Below are positions 1-7,599 of a stretch of 14,189 nt of DNA, piece after piece. Where the stretch lies: positions 1 through 14,189 of the forward strand of contig CAZKHA010000089.1 of assembly GCA_964552325.1 (NCBI GenBank). Direction: 5' to 3'. Within the stretch, counting starts at the first letter, position 1, and the number at the start of each line of letters is the position of its first letter. This stretch comes from CAZKCK01 sp964552325. GTDB taxonomy: Bacteria; Bacteroidota; Bacteroidia; Bacteroidales; TTA-H9. Below the pieces are notes generated by a model. It did not search any database and was not told the origin of the DNA. It saw nothing but the letters and a program-made list of their open reading frames with translations. The position numbers and the translations under genes are program-made.

Positions 1-2398
1 GAAATACGCCATCCCCGTCTTGCACATAAACCGCTTCTGTAATGCTGTCAATTATGCCCCTATAGGTGATCTCGGATTTCCGAAACTGGTCTTCAGTTTG
101 CTTTAGCGATGTTATATCTGTAACGATTCCAAGTACATAGGTCTCATCAGCATCACTAAGTCGCAGCGGGGTTTTTGTGGTTTGAAAATGGGTAATACCT
201 TTGTTTGTTTTAAACTCTTCAAAAATGGTCAATTGCTTATTCTGTTCAATTACTTGTTGGTCTTCTTTCGAGTAACGCTCCAAGTATTTGGTATCCAAGG
301 CAAATTCACTCTCGTGCCGGCCAATAATTTGATTGGGTTCGAGGTTGAATAGCGCTGCAAAAGCTTGGTTTACCAAGTGAAGTTTCCCTGTTTTATCTTT
401 GATAAACAGTGTGTTGGGAAGTTTGTCGATAATGAGTTGAAGGTTGGTTTTTTGTTTTAAAACCGATTCTTCGGCTTTTTTGTAGGATGTGATGTCGTAA
501 GCAAATCCCATACCGGCTGGTTTGCCATTGAACGTGGTAACTGCTCCCGCAAAATCAAGCCAATGTACACTTCCATTTCGATGATTGATTTTAAACTCAT
601 AGCTCTTTGGGGTATCTGAACCGGCTACGCGGTTTAAGCCTCGTTGCTTTACCATTTCCCGATGTTCTGGGTCGATGATTTCCCAAAACCGCAGGTTTAG
701 CAGCTCTTGTTCGCTGAAACCTGTGAGTTGGCAAGCGGCAGGGTTTACATATTTAAAATACCCATCTTGGTGGATAAAAATTGCCGCGGGAGAGGCCTCA
801 GCCAAAACCCTGAATTTCTGTTCGCTTTCTTTTAAAGCTAATTCGCTGGTTTTACGGTCGTTTATGTCTTTAGAAATGGATAATACCCCTTTTTCGCCAT
901 TAGGAAAAGGTATGGCTGTTTCAAATAGTTCTGAGTAAAAGATTGATCCATCGCTACTTAAAGTTTCTACCACTTGTTGGAGGTTCTCGCCGTTTAAAAT
1001 CCGTTCAATGTTTGACATCACTTGACCTTTGACATGATCTGGCGCATAGTTTATTATTTCTGAGCCTATTAATTTGTCATATGAGGTTTTGAAAGTGGTG
1101 CAAATACTCTTGTTCCCGTCAATAATAATCCCGTTTTTATCAATAAATAATATCCCTAAGGGTGCAAAATCAAACAAGGCCTTGTATTGTATGGCTGTTT
1201 TGTGGTGTTCATGTTCTTTGTTAAGTTTTTCGGTAACATCATGAATGATTGATAAATATGTTCCATCGGGGTTGCGGGTTGAGTGCATTTCGATGGTGAT
1301 AATTTGGCCGTTTTTTCGTGCTAAGGTCCGGGTAGTGGTTACCGCTTCGCCATTATTAAGCAGGTCGAATCGCAAAGGTTTTTCCGTTAAGGTTTCTTTT
1401 GTAAAAAGCTTGCTAATGTGTTTACCGATTAGCTCGCTGCTGTCGCGACCAACTATGTACTGTAGCTTTCTATTTACATCTGTAATTATTCCATCCTTAC
1501 TTCCTATGATTAAGCCTCCGCTGGCAAATTCGAATAACTCGCGATATTTGCGTTCTTTTTGAAGTAATACTTCTTGTGTTTCGTAATTGCTTAACCATAA
1601 AGCCAAGGTTGCAATAATTTGTTTCTCAATTGGTGTGGCTTCAAAATGGCCGGTAAAAACAACACAAAGCGAACCTACTGCTTGGTTGTTGCAGCGTACA
1701 ACATGTCCCAAATAGGTTTCAAGACCATAAAGTCCAACATTCGGGTCGGTTTTAAGGTAGGGGGTTTTTGAAAGGTTTTTTATATAAACTACCTCATTGG
1801 CAGCGTTTTGTATTACATCGTAACAGATATGGCCTTGGGGTTTGTCAATTGGGTTGAAACCCTCGGGCGTTTGCCATTGGCCAATAGAACAAAGCATCCC
1901 TTTTTCCAATTGGTTATAAAGCGCGCAATCAGCACCTAGTAGCTCGCCGCATAGGTTAGTGATAGTTTGTACTGCAGTCGCAAAATCGGCTATAGGCTGC
2001 GTCAACGCTTGGTTTAAACTCGCTAATCTCTCAGCATCTTTATGTGTTGAGTGCTTTTGATGAAATTCAATTACCAGGTTTTCTCCAAAAGGTGTAGCCT
2101 CTGCCTCATAAACGGCATTATCATCCGAAACCTGAAATTCACAGTCGAACCTGCTTGATGAATTTGTTGTAAAGCAATGGTTTATGAGTTGTGCAATCTG
2201 TTTATCTTTATCTAATAGTAAATCTGTAAAGCTGGTATCCTTGGCATTTTTGTGTGCGCTCTCTGCCAATTCATTGGCTATTGTGTTAGTATAAAGTATT
2301 TTAAATGAATTATTTATAACAATAATCCTGTTTTCTTTCCTTTGAAAATAGTCAACCAAAGACTTGGGCAGTGCTTGCTGATTACTTTTGTGTTCCAT
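1..2398 (-). CDS. Multi-PAS/GAF sensor protein, probable histidine kinase (3' part missing)
   Basis: The frame is open for 799 codons from an ATG at 2398 to the left edge, with an in-frame stop 30 bases upstream of that ATG, so the start is firm. Visible domains in order: a PAS-like N-terminus (about residues 15-105), a GAF-like domain (about 127-267, with GELLGADCALYNQ and a later YLGHVVRCNNQAVGSL segment), then PAS domains at about 284-395, 403-513, 528-637 and 652-764, and the start of another at about 780. PAS units begin with typical phrases such as KYRELFEFASGG, KFRVLAEASPAAIF and TYRGIIDSITEA and end in D(I/V)T plus a short helical linker. No membrane segment or signal peptide is present in this part, so a cytoplasmic ligand or redox sensor is likely. 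The output domain lies outside the window. A HisKA/HATPase module is the commonest partner, but this is inference. It has its own promoter at 2449-2479. Confidence 0.88.
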   Translation of the reverse strand, partial: MEHKSNQQALPKSLVDYFQRKENRIIVINNSFKILYTNTIANELAESAHKNAKDTSFTDLLLDKDKQIAQLINHCFTTNSSSRFDCEFQVSDDNAVYEAEATPFGENLVIEFHQKHSTHKDAERLASLNQALTQPIADFATAVQTITNLCGELLGADCALYNQLEKGMLCSIGQWQTPEGFNPIDKPQGHICYDVIQNAANEVVYIKNLSKTPYLKTDPNVGLYGLETYLGHVVRCNNQAVGSLCVVFTGHFEATPIEKQIIATLALWLSNYETQEVLLQKERKYRELFEFASGGLIIGSKDGIITDVNRKLQYIVGRDSSELIGKHISKLFTKETLTEKPLRFDLLNNGEAVTTTRTLARKNGQIITIEMHSTRNPDGTYLSIIHDVTEKLNKEHEHHKTAIQYKALFDFAPLGILFIDKNGIIIDGNKSICTTFKTSYDKLIGSEIINYAPDHVKGQVMSNIERILNGENLQQVVETLSSDGSIFYSELFETAIPFPNGEKGVLSISKDINDRKTSELALKESEQKFRVLAEASPAAIFIHQDGYFKYVNPAACQLTGFSEQELLNLRFWEIIDPEHREMVKQRGLNRVAGSDTPKSYEFKINHRNGSVHWLDFAGAVTTFNGKPAGMGFAYDITSYKKAEESVLKQKTNLQLIIDKLPNTLFIKDKTGKLHLVNQAFAALFNLEPNQIIGRHESEFALDTKYLERYSKEDQQVIEQNKQLTIFEEFKTNKGITHFQTTKTPLRLSDADETYVLGIVTDITSLKQTEDQFRKSEITYRGIIDSITEAVYVQDGDGVF

Positions 2399-2448
2399 CT
2401 CAAAACGTATAAATAAAAACCTTGGTCAGTTAATGATTTAATGCCATC

Positions 2449-2479
2449 CAAAGATAAGAAAGTAATTCCTTTAATGCAA
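2449..2479 (-). promoter_or_regulatory. Bacteroidota-type promoter for the PAS/GAF sensor gene
   Basis: Read on the minus strand, a -7 box TATCTTTG (2456-2449) matches the Bacteroidota consensus TAnnTTTG at every fixed position. A TTGC element (2479-2476) lies upstream with a 19-base spacer, the expected place for the -33 TTTG/TTG element. Transcription would start near 2442, giving a leader of about 44 nt before the ATG at 2398. It sits in the 154-base gap after the methyltransferase-like gene. Confidence 0.6.
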
Positions 2480-2552
2480 CTGCTTCGTAAAAAATAAATT
2501 GAAGTGCTTGGCAAGCTTTGCTGCTACAAGCTTTACGGACTCATTGGTTTGT

Positions 2553-3005
2553 TTACCATATGAATGGAAGCATTATGTATGAGCTTTTTTTGTAGTTTTC
2601 AAATTCCGGGAAATTTTTGGCCAAAAGTTTTTCCTCATAGGTTGTTTTTCCAAAAAGTGCAATAGTTAACAAGCCGAAAAACAAAAATTTATTCAGAGAT
2701 GGCATTTCCAAGGTAAGGGGGATGTACAGCAATAATAAAGAGGTGTACATGGGATGTCTTAGGATTTTATAAGGACCAGAAGTAACCAATCTAGCCCCGG
2801 CTTGCAAATCGGGCAAAACGGATAAGCGGCTTTTACGCATTTCATACACGGCCCAAAAGGCTAATATCAAGCCAATTAATTGGGATGCAATCCCAAGGAT
2901 GGTATGCGCTGGCATTGGCCCAAAATATGTTAGTGCCCCTAAGGCAAACAATTGTAAACCAACCAAGATGTAGGAACTAATTGGTTTATTGTTTATTGAA
3001 TACAT
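2553..3005 (-). CDS. Isoprenylcysteine carboxyl methyltransferase family integral membrane protein
   Basis: This 150-residue polytopic membrane protein has hydrophobic segments at about residues 12-28, 34-54, 88-100 and 106-119. The diagnostic region is GPYKILRHPMYTS (77-89), the RHPxY signature of the ICMT/PEMT/NnrU-like superfamily, where it forms part of the S-adenosylmethionine site. The C-terminus EEKLLAKNFPEFENYKKSS (124-142) matches the family pattern of an acidic E-E pair followed by a FxxYxxxS-like stretch. Bacterial members are generally unassigned small methyltransferases; no prenylated substrate should be assumed. The ATG at 3005 lies 10 bases after the stop of the UPF0316 gene, so the two are probably co-transcribed. 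Family membership is well supported; the substrate is unknown. Confidence 0.82.
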   Translation of the reverse strand: MYSINNKPISSYILVGLQLFALGALTYFGPMPAHTILGIASQLIGLILAFWAVYEMRKSRLSVLPDLQAGARLVTSGPYKILRHPMYTSLLLLYIPLTLEMPSLNKFLFFGLLTIALFGKTTYEEKLLAKNFPEFENYKKSSYIMLPFIW

Positions 3006-3015
3006 ACGGGTTGCG

Positions 3016-3612
3016 TCATTTTGCTTTCATTAATCCATTCAAGAACCGGCGGTTGTTTCGCTTGTCTTTAAAAATGCCTTTATTCACAGCTTTAACTTCT
3101 TCGATAGTGTAAAATGCATTGGGGTTAAATTGGTTGATAATGTTAACTATGTGTGGGACATCCTTGCGTTTTACGATTGAAAAAATGATTTTTACGGGAC
3201 CTGTACTGCCTTCTGCATCTACAATAGTTAATCCATAATTATTTAATCGCAAATAGTTTACAAGTTCAGAGGTGTCTTTTTTGGGGATGATTCGCAGGAT
3301 AACTGTGCCCAACGAAATTTTTTCTTCAAGGTACATCCCAACATAATTGCCCGTAGCAAAACCAGCGCCATAAGCTATGTAACAGTAAACATTATCAAGA
3401 TGTTGCATTATTTGGCTTATAGCCAATACCCAAATTATTACTTCGAAAAAACCAAGAAAAGGTGCAATGTATTTGTAGCCTTTCGAAACAAAAATAAGCC
3501 GTAAAGTGCCAATACTCTGATCGCAGATGCGTGCAAAGAATATTAAAACCGGGATTACCAAATAGGTAAAGGTTTCTGAGTTCGTATTAACTAGATCGTC
3601 AAACATGCGCAT
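3016..3612 (-). CDS. UPF0316 family membrane protein (DUF5698 + DUF2179)
   Basis: The protein has 198 residues. Three membrane helices lie at about residues 16-30, 45-68 and 75-95 (DUF5698-like). The loop and second helix contain the family hallmark ARICDQSIGTLRLIFVSKGYK (27-47) followed by APFLGFFEVIIW (50-61). The C-terminal soluble domain (about 103-175) is DUF2179-like, with alternating strands and helices: TVILRIIPKK, GLTIVDAEGSTGPVKIIF, then EEVKAVNKG. DUF2179 is an ACT-like small regulatory fold in other families, so ligand sensing by the soluble part is plausible but unproven. A second ATG at 3606 (MFDDL) is an equally possible start. It begins 24 bases after the OmpA-family gene and ends 10 bases before the methyltransferase-like gene, suggesting one transcript. 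No biochemical role is known to me. Confidence 0.85.
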   Translation of the reverse strand: MRMFDDLVNTNSETFTYLVIPVLIFFARICDQSIGTLRLIFVSKGYKYIAPFLGFFEVIIWVLAISQIMQHLDNVYCYIAYGAGFATGNYVGMYLEEKISLGTVILRIIPKKDTSELVNYLRLNNYGLTIVDAEGSTGPVKIIFSIVKRKDVPHIVNIINQFNPNAFYTIEEVKAVNKGIFKDKRNNRRFLNGLMKAK

Positions 3613-3636
3613 TCAATTTTGAACACCAAAGATACG

Positions 3637-5616
3637 CTAAAGGCTGGTAATCTTGAATTCGGTTCTGCGGTTCGATGCCCTTCCGGTTTCGGTATCGTTA
3701 GTGCTAACAGGTTCGCTTTCGCCGTATCCTTTATAAGTCATTCGCTGTGCGTTAACTCCGGCCTTAACCAAATAGCTGAACACAGCTTTTGCCCGGTTTA
3801 GCGACAAGTCTTGGTTGTGCAAGGCGGTTCCTTCATTATCAGTATGTCCGCCAATTTCGATGCAGAGTGCTTTGTTTTTCATAAGCAGCTGTGCCAATCG
3901 GTCGAGTTCAACCCTTGATTCATCTTTGAGTTCGTACTGGTCGGTCTCAAAAAAAACATTTTTAAGCACAACGCTTTCGCCAACTAAAATGGGCTTTAAG
4001 GGTATGTCCTTTATATAAGGATCGGTAAGGCTAAAAGTTCCCTCAAGGTTAAAATGGTCAGAATAAAACAGGTAGCCATCTTTCGCCACGTTCAATGCAT
4101 AGCTGTTTCCACTGGGCAGTGCAACCAAAAATTCGCCTGTAATTGGGTCGCTAGTTGATGACACGGCAATTGCTTCGGTTTTCAGGTTTATCAAATCAAA
4201 TTTAGCTCCCAATTTTGCCAGGGTTACTTCGTTAAAAACATTCCCTTTTAAATAGGTTACGGCATCTGGTTTTGCGTTATCGGGCATTTGGAAGCTATAA
4301 AGGTCTAGTTTTCCGTACCCTCCCTCACGATCCGATGCAAAGTAGCCGGTTTTTCCATCTCCTGAAACGAGCAGGCTGTTTTCATCATGGAATGTATTTA
4401 GTGGATAACCAAGGTTTTGGGGCTGGCTCCAGGTTCCATCTTCTTTTCGTTTGGCAACAAAAATATCGAAGCCTCCCATGCCAGGATGGCCATCGGATGA
4501 AAAATAAAGGGTTTTGCCATCGGGATGAATAAAAACGCTTTCTTCTGTGCCATCGGTATTTATGGGGGCAGGGAGTTTTCGTGGCAACGCCCAACCGCTG
4601 TCAGCATCATAATGTGTAGTGTAGATGTCTTGATGGTAAACACCAAAGCGGTCGGTAATGCCTTTAATAAAGTACAGCGTTTTCCCATCACTCGAGATGC
4701 TTGGCTGTGTCTCCCAAGAACCCGTGTTTACGGGTGATCCGATGTTTTTTGGGGCAGCCCATTCTCCACCAATTTGTTGGCTGGCAAATAGATCGCAACT
4801 GCCAAAACCAAAACGATTTTCGCCATAATCCTTTGCAATGGCACAAGCTGTAAAAAGCAGGGTTTTGCCATCAGCCGAAAGGGTGGGCGCTCCTTCGTTA
4901 AGCCAAGTATTGATAGGTTCACCCATGCTTTTGGCTTTTTGCCAAAGGGTGTCAGTGCGGGTGCTCAAAAAAAAGTCTTCTTGTTCGCGCCCAGAACGCA
5001 AGGTGTCGGGCAGCCGGCGGGTAAAAAGCAAGGTTTTGTCGTCAACGGTAAGGCAGGGGAAATATTCGGAATGGATGCTGTTAATAGCCGCACCCATGTT
5101 TATGGGTTTAAAGTCGATAGGGTTTTTAAGGGCTTCCAATGCAAATTCGCAGGAGATGAGCCGCTTTTGAGCCAGCGCTTTACGTGTTCCGGGCCTTGGG
5201 CTTTGGTCAAGAAAAGCACTGAAGTGTTTTTGAGCAGCTTCGTATTGCCCAATTTTGAGTTCGGCAGTGCCTGCAAAAAACAGTACCTCCGGATAAAAGG
5301 TTCTGCCTTTATTAAGCGCTTGATTATAAGCATCAATGGCTTCGTTGTAGTTGTTAATGTCTGAATAGGCATCCCCCAATACGATCCAAGCCTCCGTAAA
5401 AGGTTCATCAATGGCAATGGCTTTTTTAAGTTCACTTATAGCGCATTCATAATCACGGAGTTCATAACAATCAGCTGCTTTATAATACGCTTTTTCGGCC
5501 TTGTTTGATTGGGTTGATAATTTAGCATGTTGCGCATTTAGTTGAATGGAAATCATGGCTATTAAAACAACGTTTACGATTTGCCAGATGGTTTTTGGTA
5601 TGGTAAAAGTGCGCAT
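3637..5616 (-). CDS. TPR / PD40 propeller / OmpA-domain envelope protein, PorE-like architecture
   Basis: The 659-residue protein starts at the ATG at 5616. The frame extends to a TTG at 5637, but the ATG directly precedes a good signal peptide (MRTFTIPKTIW, then a hydrophobic core ending LNA-Q, cleavage after about residue 28). Domains: TPR repeats (about 41-143), a PD40/WD40-like propeller (about 178-443) with repeated SxDGKTLxF units (LSADGKTLLF, SSDGKTLYF, HPDGKTLYFS, SGDGKTGYF), a small carboxypeptidase-regulatory-like beta domain (about 453-523), and an OmpA C-terminal domain (about 550-659). The OmpA part has the peptidoglycan-binding signature GGHTDNEG, DLSLNRA and NRR. This domain order is that of PorE, which tethers the type IX secretion machinery to peptidoglycan. 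Unlike PorE, no lipobox cysteine follows the signal peptide. Many Bacteroidota paralogues share this plan, so a T9SS role is only likely. It lies upstream of UPF0316 by 24 bases. Confidence 0.88.
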   Translation of the reverse strand: MRTFTIPKTIWQIVNVVLIAMISIQLNAQHAKLSTQSNKAEKAYYKAADCYELRDYECAISELKKAIAIDEPFTEAWIVLGDAYSDINNYNEAIDAYNQALNKGRTFYPEVLFFAGTAELKIGQYEAAQKHFSAFLDQSPRPGTRKALAQKRLISCEFALEALKNPIDFKPINMGAAINSIHSEYFPCLTVDDKTLLFTRRLPDTLRSGREQEDFFLSTRTDTLWQKAKSMGEPINTWLNEGAPTLSADGKTLLFTACAIAKDYGENRFGFGSCDLFASQQIGGEWAAPKNIGSPVNTGSWETQPSISSDGKTLYFIKGITDRFGVYHQDIYTTHYDADSGWALPRKLPAPINTDGTEESVFIHPDGKTLYFSSDGHPGMGGFDIFVAKRKEDGTWSQPQNLGYPLNTFHDENSLLVSGDGKTGYFASDREGGYGKLDLYSFQMPDNAKPDAVTYLKGNVFNEVTLAKLGAKFDLINLKTEAIAVSSTSDPITGEFLVALPSGNSYALNVAKDGYLFYSDHFNLEGTFSLTDPYIKDIPLKPILVGESVVLKNVFFETDQYELKDESRVELDRLAQLLMKNKALCIEIGGHTDNEGTALHNQDLSLNRAKAVFSYLVKAGVNAQRMTYKGYGESEPVSTNDTETGRASNRRTEFKITSL

Positions 5617-5732
5617 ATGATTAAAACGATTAAACAATGTTATGTAATCAGGATCAAGCAGGATTTTAAGTACGCCACAATCTTCATTTTAAAACGCATT
5701 GCTTAGTTAGATAGTGTGGCTTGCAAAAACTA

Positions 5733-6365
5733 TTAAGGAATCCTTAGCCATTTATGCGTTTGTACCGAAATCCTCCATTTTGGGTTTTTCATTATATAGT
5801 CAATCATTTTTGGAATCATGAGATCCCTACGGCTCCATTCGGGTTGCATTAATAAGGCTGTGCTTTCTGAAACCTTTTTTGCGTTTTCTTCTGCCCATGC
5901 AAAGTCCGAATCATCATGAATAACTACTTTAAGCTCATGAGCTTGGTGGAATATGGCATCAAGAGGAGGCGCGTTCTTTTTTGGTGAAAGGCAAATCCAA
6001 TCCCAGGTTCCCGAAAGTTCTTGCGAACCCGATGTTTCTAAGAAGGTAGTGATATCATATTTCTTAAGTTCGTCACATAAATAGCCTAAATTCCAGTTTA
6101 AGGGCTCACCGCCTGTAATTACAACGGCTTTGGCAGGATAACTAGCAGCCCTTGCCACCAGTTGGTCAACAGGTTTGGGTGGGAATAGCGCGGGATTCCA
6201 GCTTTCTTTGGTGTCGCACCATGCACAGGCTACATCACAACCCCCAATACGTACAAAATAGGCAGCCCTGCCTGACTGTAAGCCTTCACCTTGTAAGGTG
6301 TAGAACTCTTCAACAATAGGTAAGTGAAGGCCTAAATTTAATAATTGATTTTCCATGCTGTTCAT
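5733..6365 (-). CDS. queE: 7-carboxy-7-deazaguanine synthase QueE (radical SAM)
   Basis: QueE converts 6-carboxy-tetrahydropterin to 7-carboxy-7-deazaguanine, the ring-contraction step of queuosine/preQ0 synthesis. The 210-residue length is normal for the family. The N-terminus has the substrate-binding phrase FYTLQGEGLQSGRAAYFVR (21-39), then C43-x3-C47-x2-C50 (CDVACAWC), the cluster ligands that bind the [4Fe-4S] centre, then GGEP (85-88) for SAM binding, and ends with QTHKWLRIP, typical of QueE. The start is either the ATG at 6365 or the one at 6356 (MENQLLNLG); neither has a clear ribosome-binding site. The gene follows the secreted propeller gene by only 4 bases and is very likely co-transcribed with it. 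No other queuosine gene (queC, queD, queF, tgt) is visible in the window. A gap of 95 bases up to the TTG, or 116 up to the ATG, separates it from the OmpA-family gene. Confidence 0.95.
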   Translation of the reverse strand: MNSMENQLLNLGLHLPIVEEFYTLQGEGLQSGRAAYFVRIGGCDVACAWCDTKESWNPALFPPKPVDQLVARAASYPAKAVVITGGEPLNWNLGYLCDELKKYDITTFLETSGSQELSGTWDWICLSPKKNAPPLDAIFHQAHELKVVIHDDSDFAWAEENAKKVSESTALLMQPEWSRRDLMIPKMIDYIMKNPKWRISVQTHKWLRIP

Positions 6366-6369
6366 TGCT

Positions 6370-7554
6370 TTAGTTTATCCTTGCCGATGCCGTTTTTGAG
6401 CCCGCTGACAGCTTCAGCACCAATCCACGTTCATCAGCCGAAAAAGGTATTAAGGTGGTAATTTCCGTTTTTACCCCTTTTATCTTTGTATGAAACAATA
6501 CCTCTCCTTTACGGTTCAAAAGTGTTATGGTGTATTTTTTACAGTCCTCGCATTGCGACCGTAACCGAATGGTTTGGTCAAGTATTGTATAATCAAATTT
6601 AAAAACCTGCTCGCCAGCCTCCGGGAATTTATCGGTTATTTTTCGATAATCTACTTTATATATTTTTGCAGAATATATTTTAGTTTTTTCCGACGAAATG
6701 TATAGGTTGTTATCTTTGGCAAAACAAATGCCTTCGGTTTGGTTACCGGCTCGGTTCGGAAAATCGACCCGAAGGGCGTCCCAGCCAACAATGCTGGTTG
6801 GTGTAAATTGTTTGATAACCCAAATAAATGGTTCGTAATTTAAATAACCACAAAGCACCAATTCTTGTTTGTCAGTCTTAACGTCAGCGCCTGTAACAAG
6901 GCCTTTGGCATCGAAGCTGCTGAGCAAACGGGCTTGATGATGGCCTGGCTCCTTGCTCAGTGAATACAGCCTGGTTTTGTGGTCGCCCCAATTTTTGGTA
7001 AATAAAATCAGCTGATCGCCCCATGCAATCACAGCCTCGCAATCGTAATTGTTGTTGCGGTTTTTCTCTTCAAAAAGGGTTTGATCTTCGTAGCTGAACC
7101 CTATTTTTTCGGCATTGGCCACGCAATCTTCGTTTTTTTGAATTTCTTTTAATGGTATTTTATACACACATAAATCGCGGCGTGTGCCATAGTTATTGCC
7201 AAAATCGCCAATATATAGGTAGTTGTTATCGTAGGTTAAGTCTTCCCAATCAATATTTACGGCGTGGTTTATTTTAATTGTTTGTTTTATTGACCCATCC
7301 GTGGTGTCGATGGCATAAATTTCGGGCTCTCCACCGCTATCGTTATGCGTGTAAAAGCTGCCATTCAGAAAGATCAGTCCTGAGGTTTCATTAATTTGCT
7401 TGTTCAGTTTGCCTATAAATTCCTTCGGATTGTATTCTTTTCGGGTGATGTTTGGTTTTGGTTCTTGATTTTGAATGCTTAAATCTTGAGCAAAAATGGC
7501 TGTAGCAAACAAATTTGCCATTAACAATATTGTAAGCGAAGGCTTGATAAACAT
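6370..7554 (-). CDS. Secreted beta-propeller-like protein with possible T9SS-type tail
   Basis: The protein has 394 residues and I cannot name a function. A Sec signal peptide (MFIKPSLTILLMANLFATAIFAQ) is likely cut before Q23. The body has at least five spaced repeats of the form x-E-(D/A/G)-(L/V/I) followed by a short strand pair: TSGLIFLNGSFY (57-68), WEDLTYDNNYLYIGDFGNN (103-121), CEAVIAWGDQLILF (172-185), GADVKTDKQELVLCGY (222-237) and TEGICFAKDNNLYIS (273-287). This is the pattern of a beta-propeller such as SdiA-regulated or phytase-like families. The last ~70 residues (about 325-394) form a small beta domain with YTITLLNRKGEV and GLVLKLSAGS, which resembles a divergent T9SS sorting domain but lacks its usual glycine-valine-tyrosine ending. 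A catalytic role cannot be assigned. It heads a two-gene unit with queE, and a hairpin lies 22 bases upstream of its ATG. Confidence 0.8.
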   Translation of the reverse strand: MFIKPSLTILLMANLFATAIFAQDLSIQNQEPKPNITRKEYNPKEFIGKLNKQINETSGLIFLNGSFYTHNDSGGEPEIYAIDTTDGSIKQTIKINHAVNIDWEDLTYDNNYLYIGDFGNNYGTRRDLCVYKIPLKEIQKNEDCVANAEKIGFSYEDQTLFEEKNRNNNYDCEAVIAWGDQLILFTKNWGDHKTRLYSLSKEPGHHQARLLSSFDAKGLVTGADVKTDKQELVLCGYLNYEPFIWVIKQFTPTSIVGWDALRVDFPNRAGNQTEGICFAKDNNLYISSEKTKIYSAKIYKVDYRKITDKFPEAGEQVFKFDYTILDQTIRLRSQCEDCKKYTITLLNRKGEVLFHTKIKGVKTEITTLIPFSADERGLVLKLSAGSKTASARIN

Positions 7555-7575
7555 CTTTAAGCTTGGTATTATGTG

Positions 7576-7599
7576 AAAAGCCCAGTATTACCGGGCTTT
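7576..7599 (-). terminator. Hairpin between folD and the secreted propeller gene (terminator or leader attenuator)
   Basis: Read on the minus strand, arms of 10 bases (7599-7590 and 7586-7577) pair fully with one G-U wobble around a three-base AAU loop. The GC-rich core is GCCC/GGGC and it ends in four U residues at the 3' side. It lies about 113 bases after the folD stop and 22 bases before the start codon of the next gene. A rho-independent terminator for the ffh-folD unit is the simplest reading; the U-run is short, so efficiency is uncertain. On the plus strand the same stem has an A-C mismatch, which favours minus-strand function. Confidence 0.5.

Noticed and set aside
675..1562. Plus-strand frames of 87 and 105 codons at the left end
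   Set aside because: They lie opposite the continuous PAS/GAF reading frame, which has clear domain homology.
2399..2410. TACGTTTT next to the PAS gene ATG as a promoter box
   Set aside because: It lies immediately before the ATG and lacks the final G match; the box at 2449-2456 is complete and has a -33 partner.
4838..5364. Plus-strand open frames inside the OmpA-family gene
   Set aside because: Fully antisense to a gene with clear TPR, PD40 and OmpA motifs; their translations are low-complexity-like and unsupported.
5617..5637. TTG start of the OmpA-family protein
   Set aside because: An ATG seven codons downstream begins a normal signal peptide; rare start not needed.
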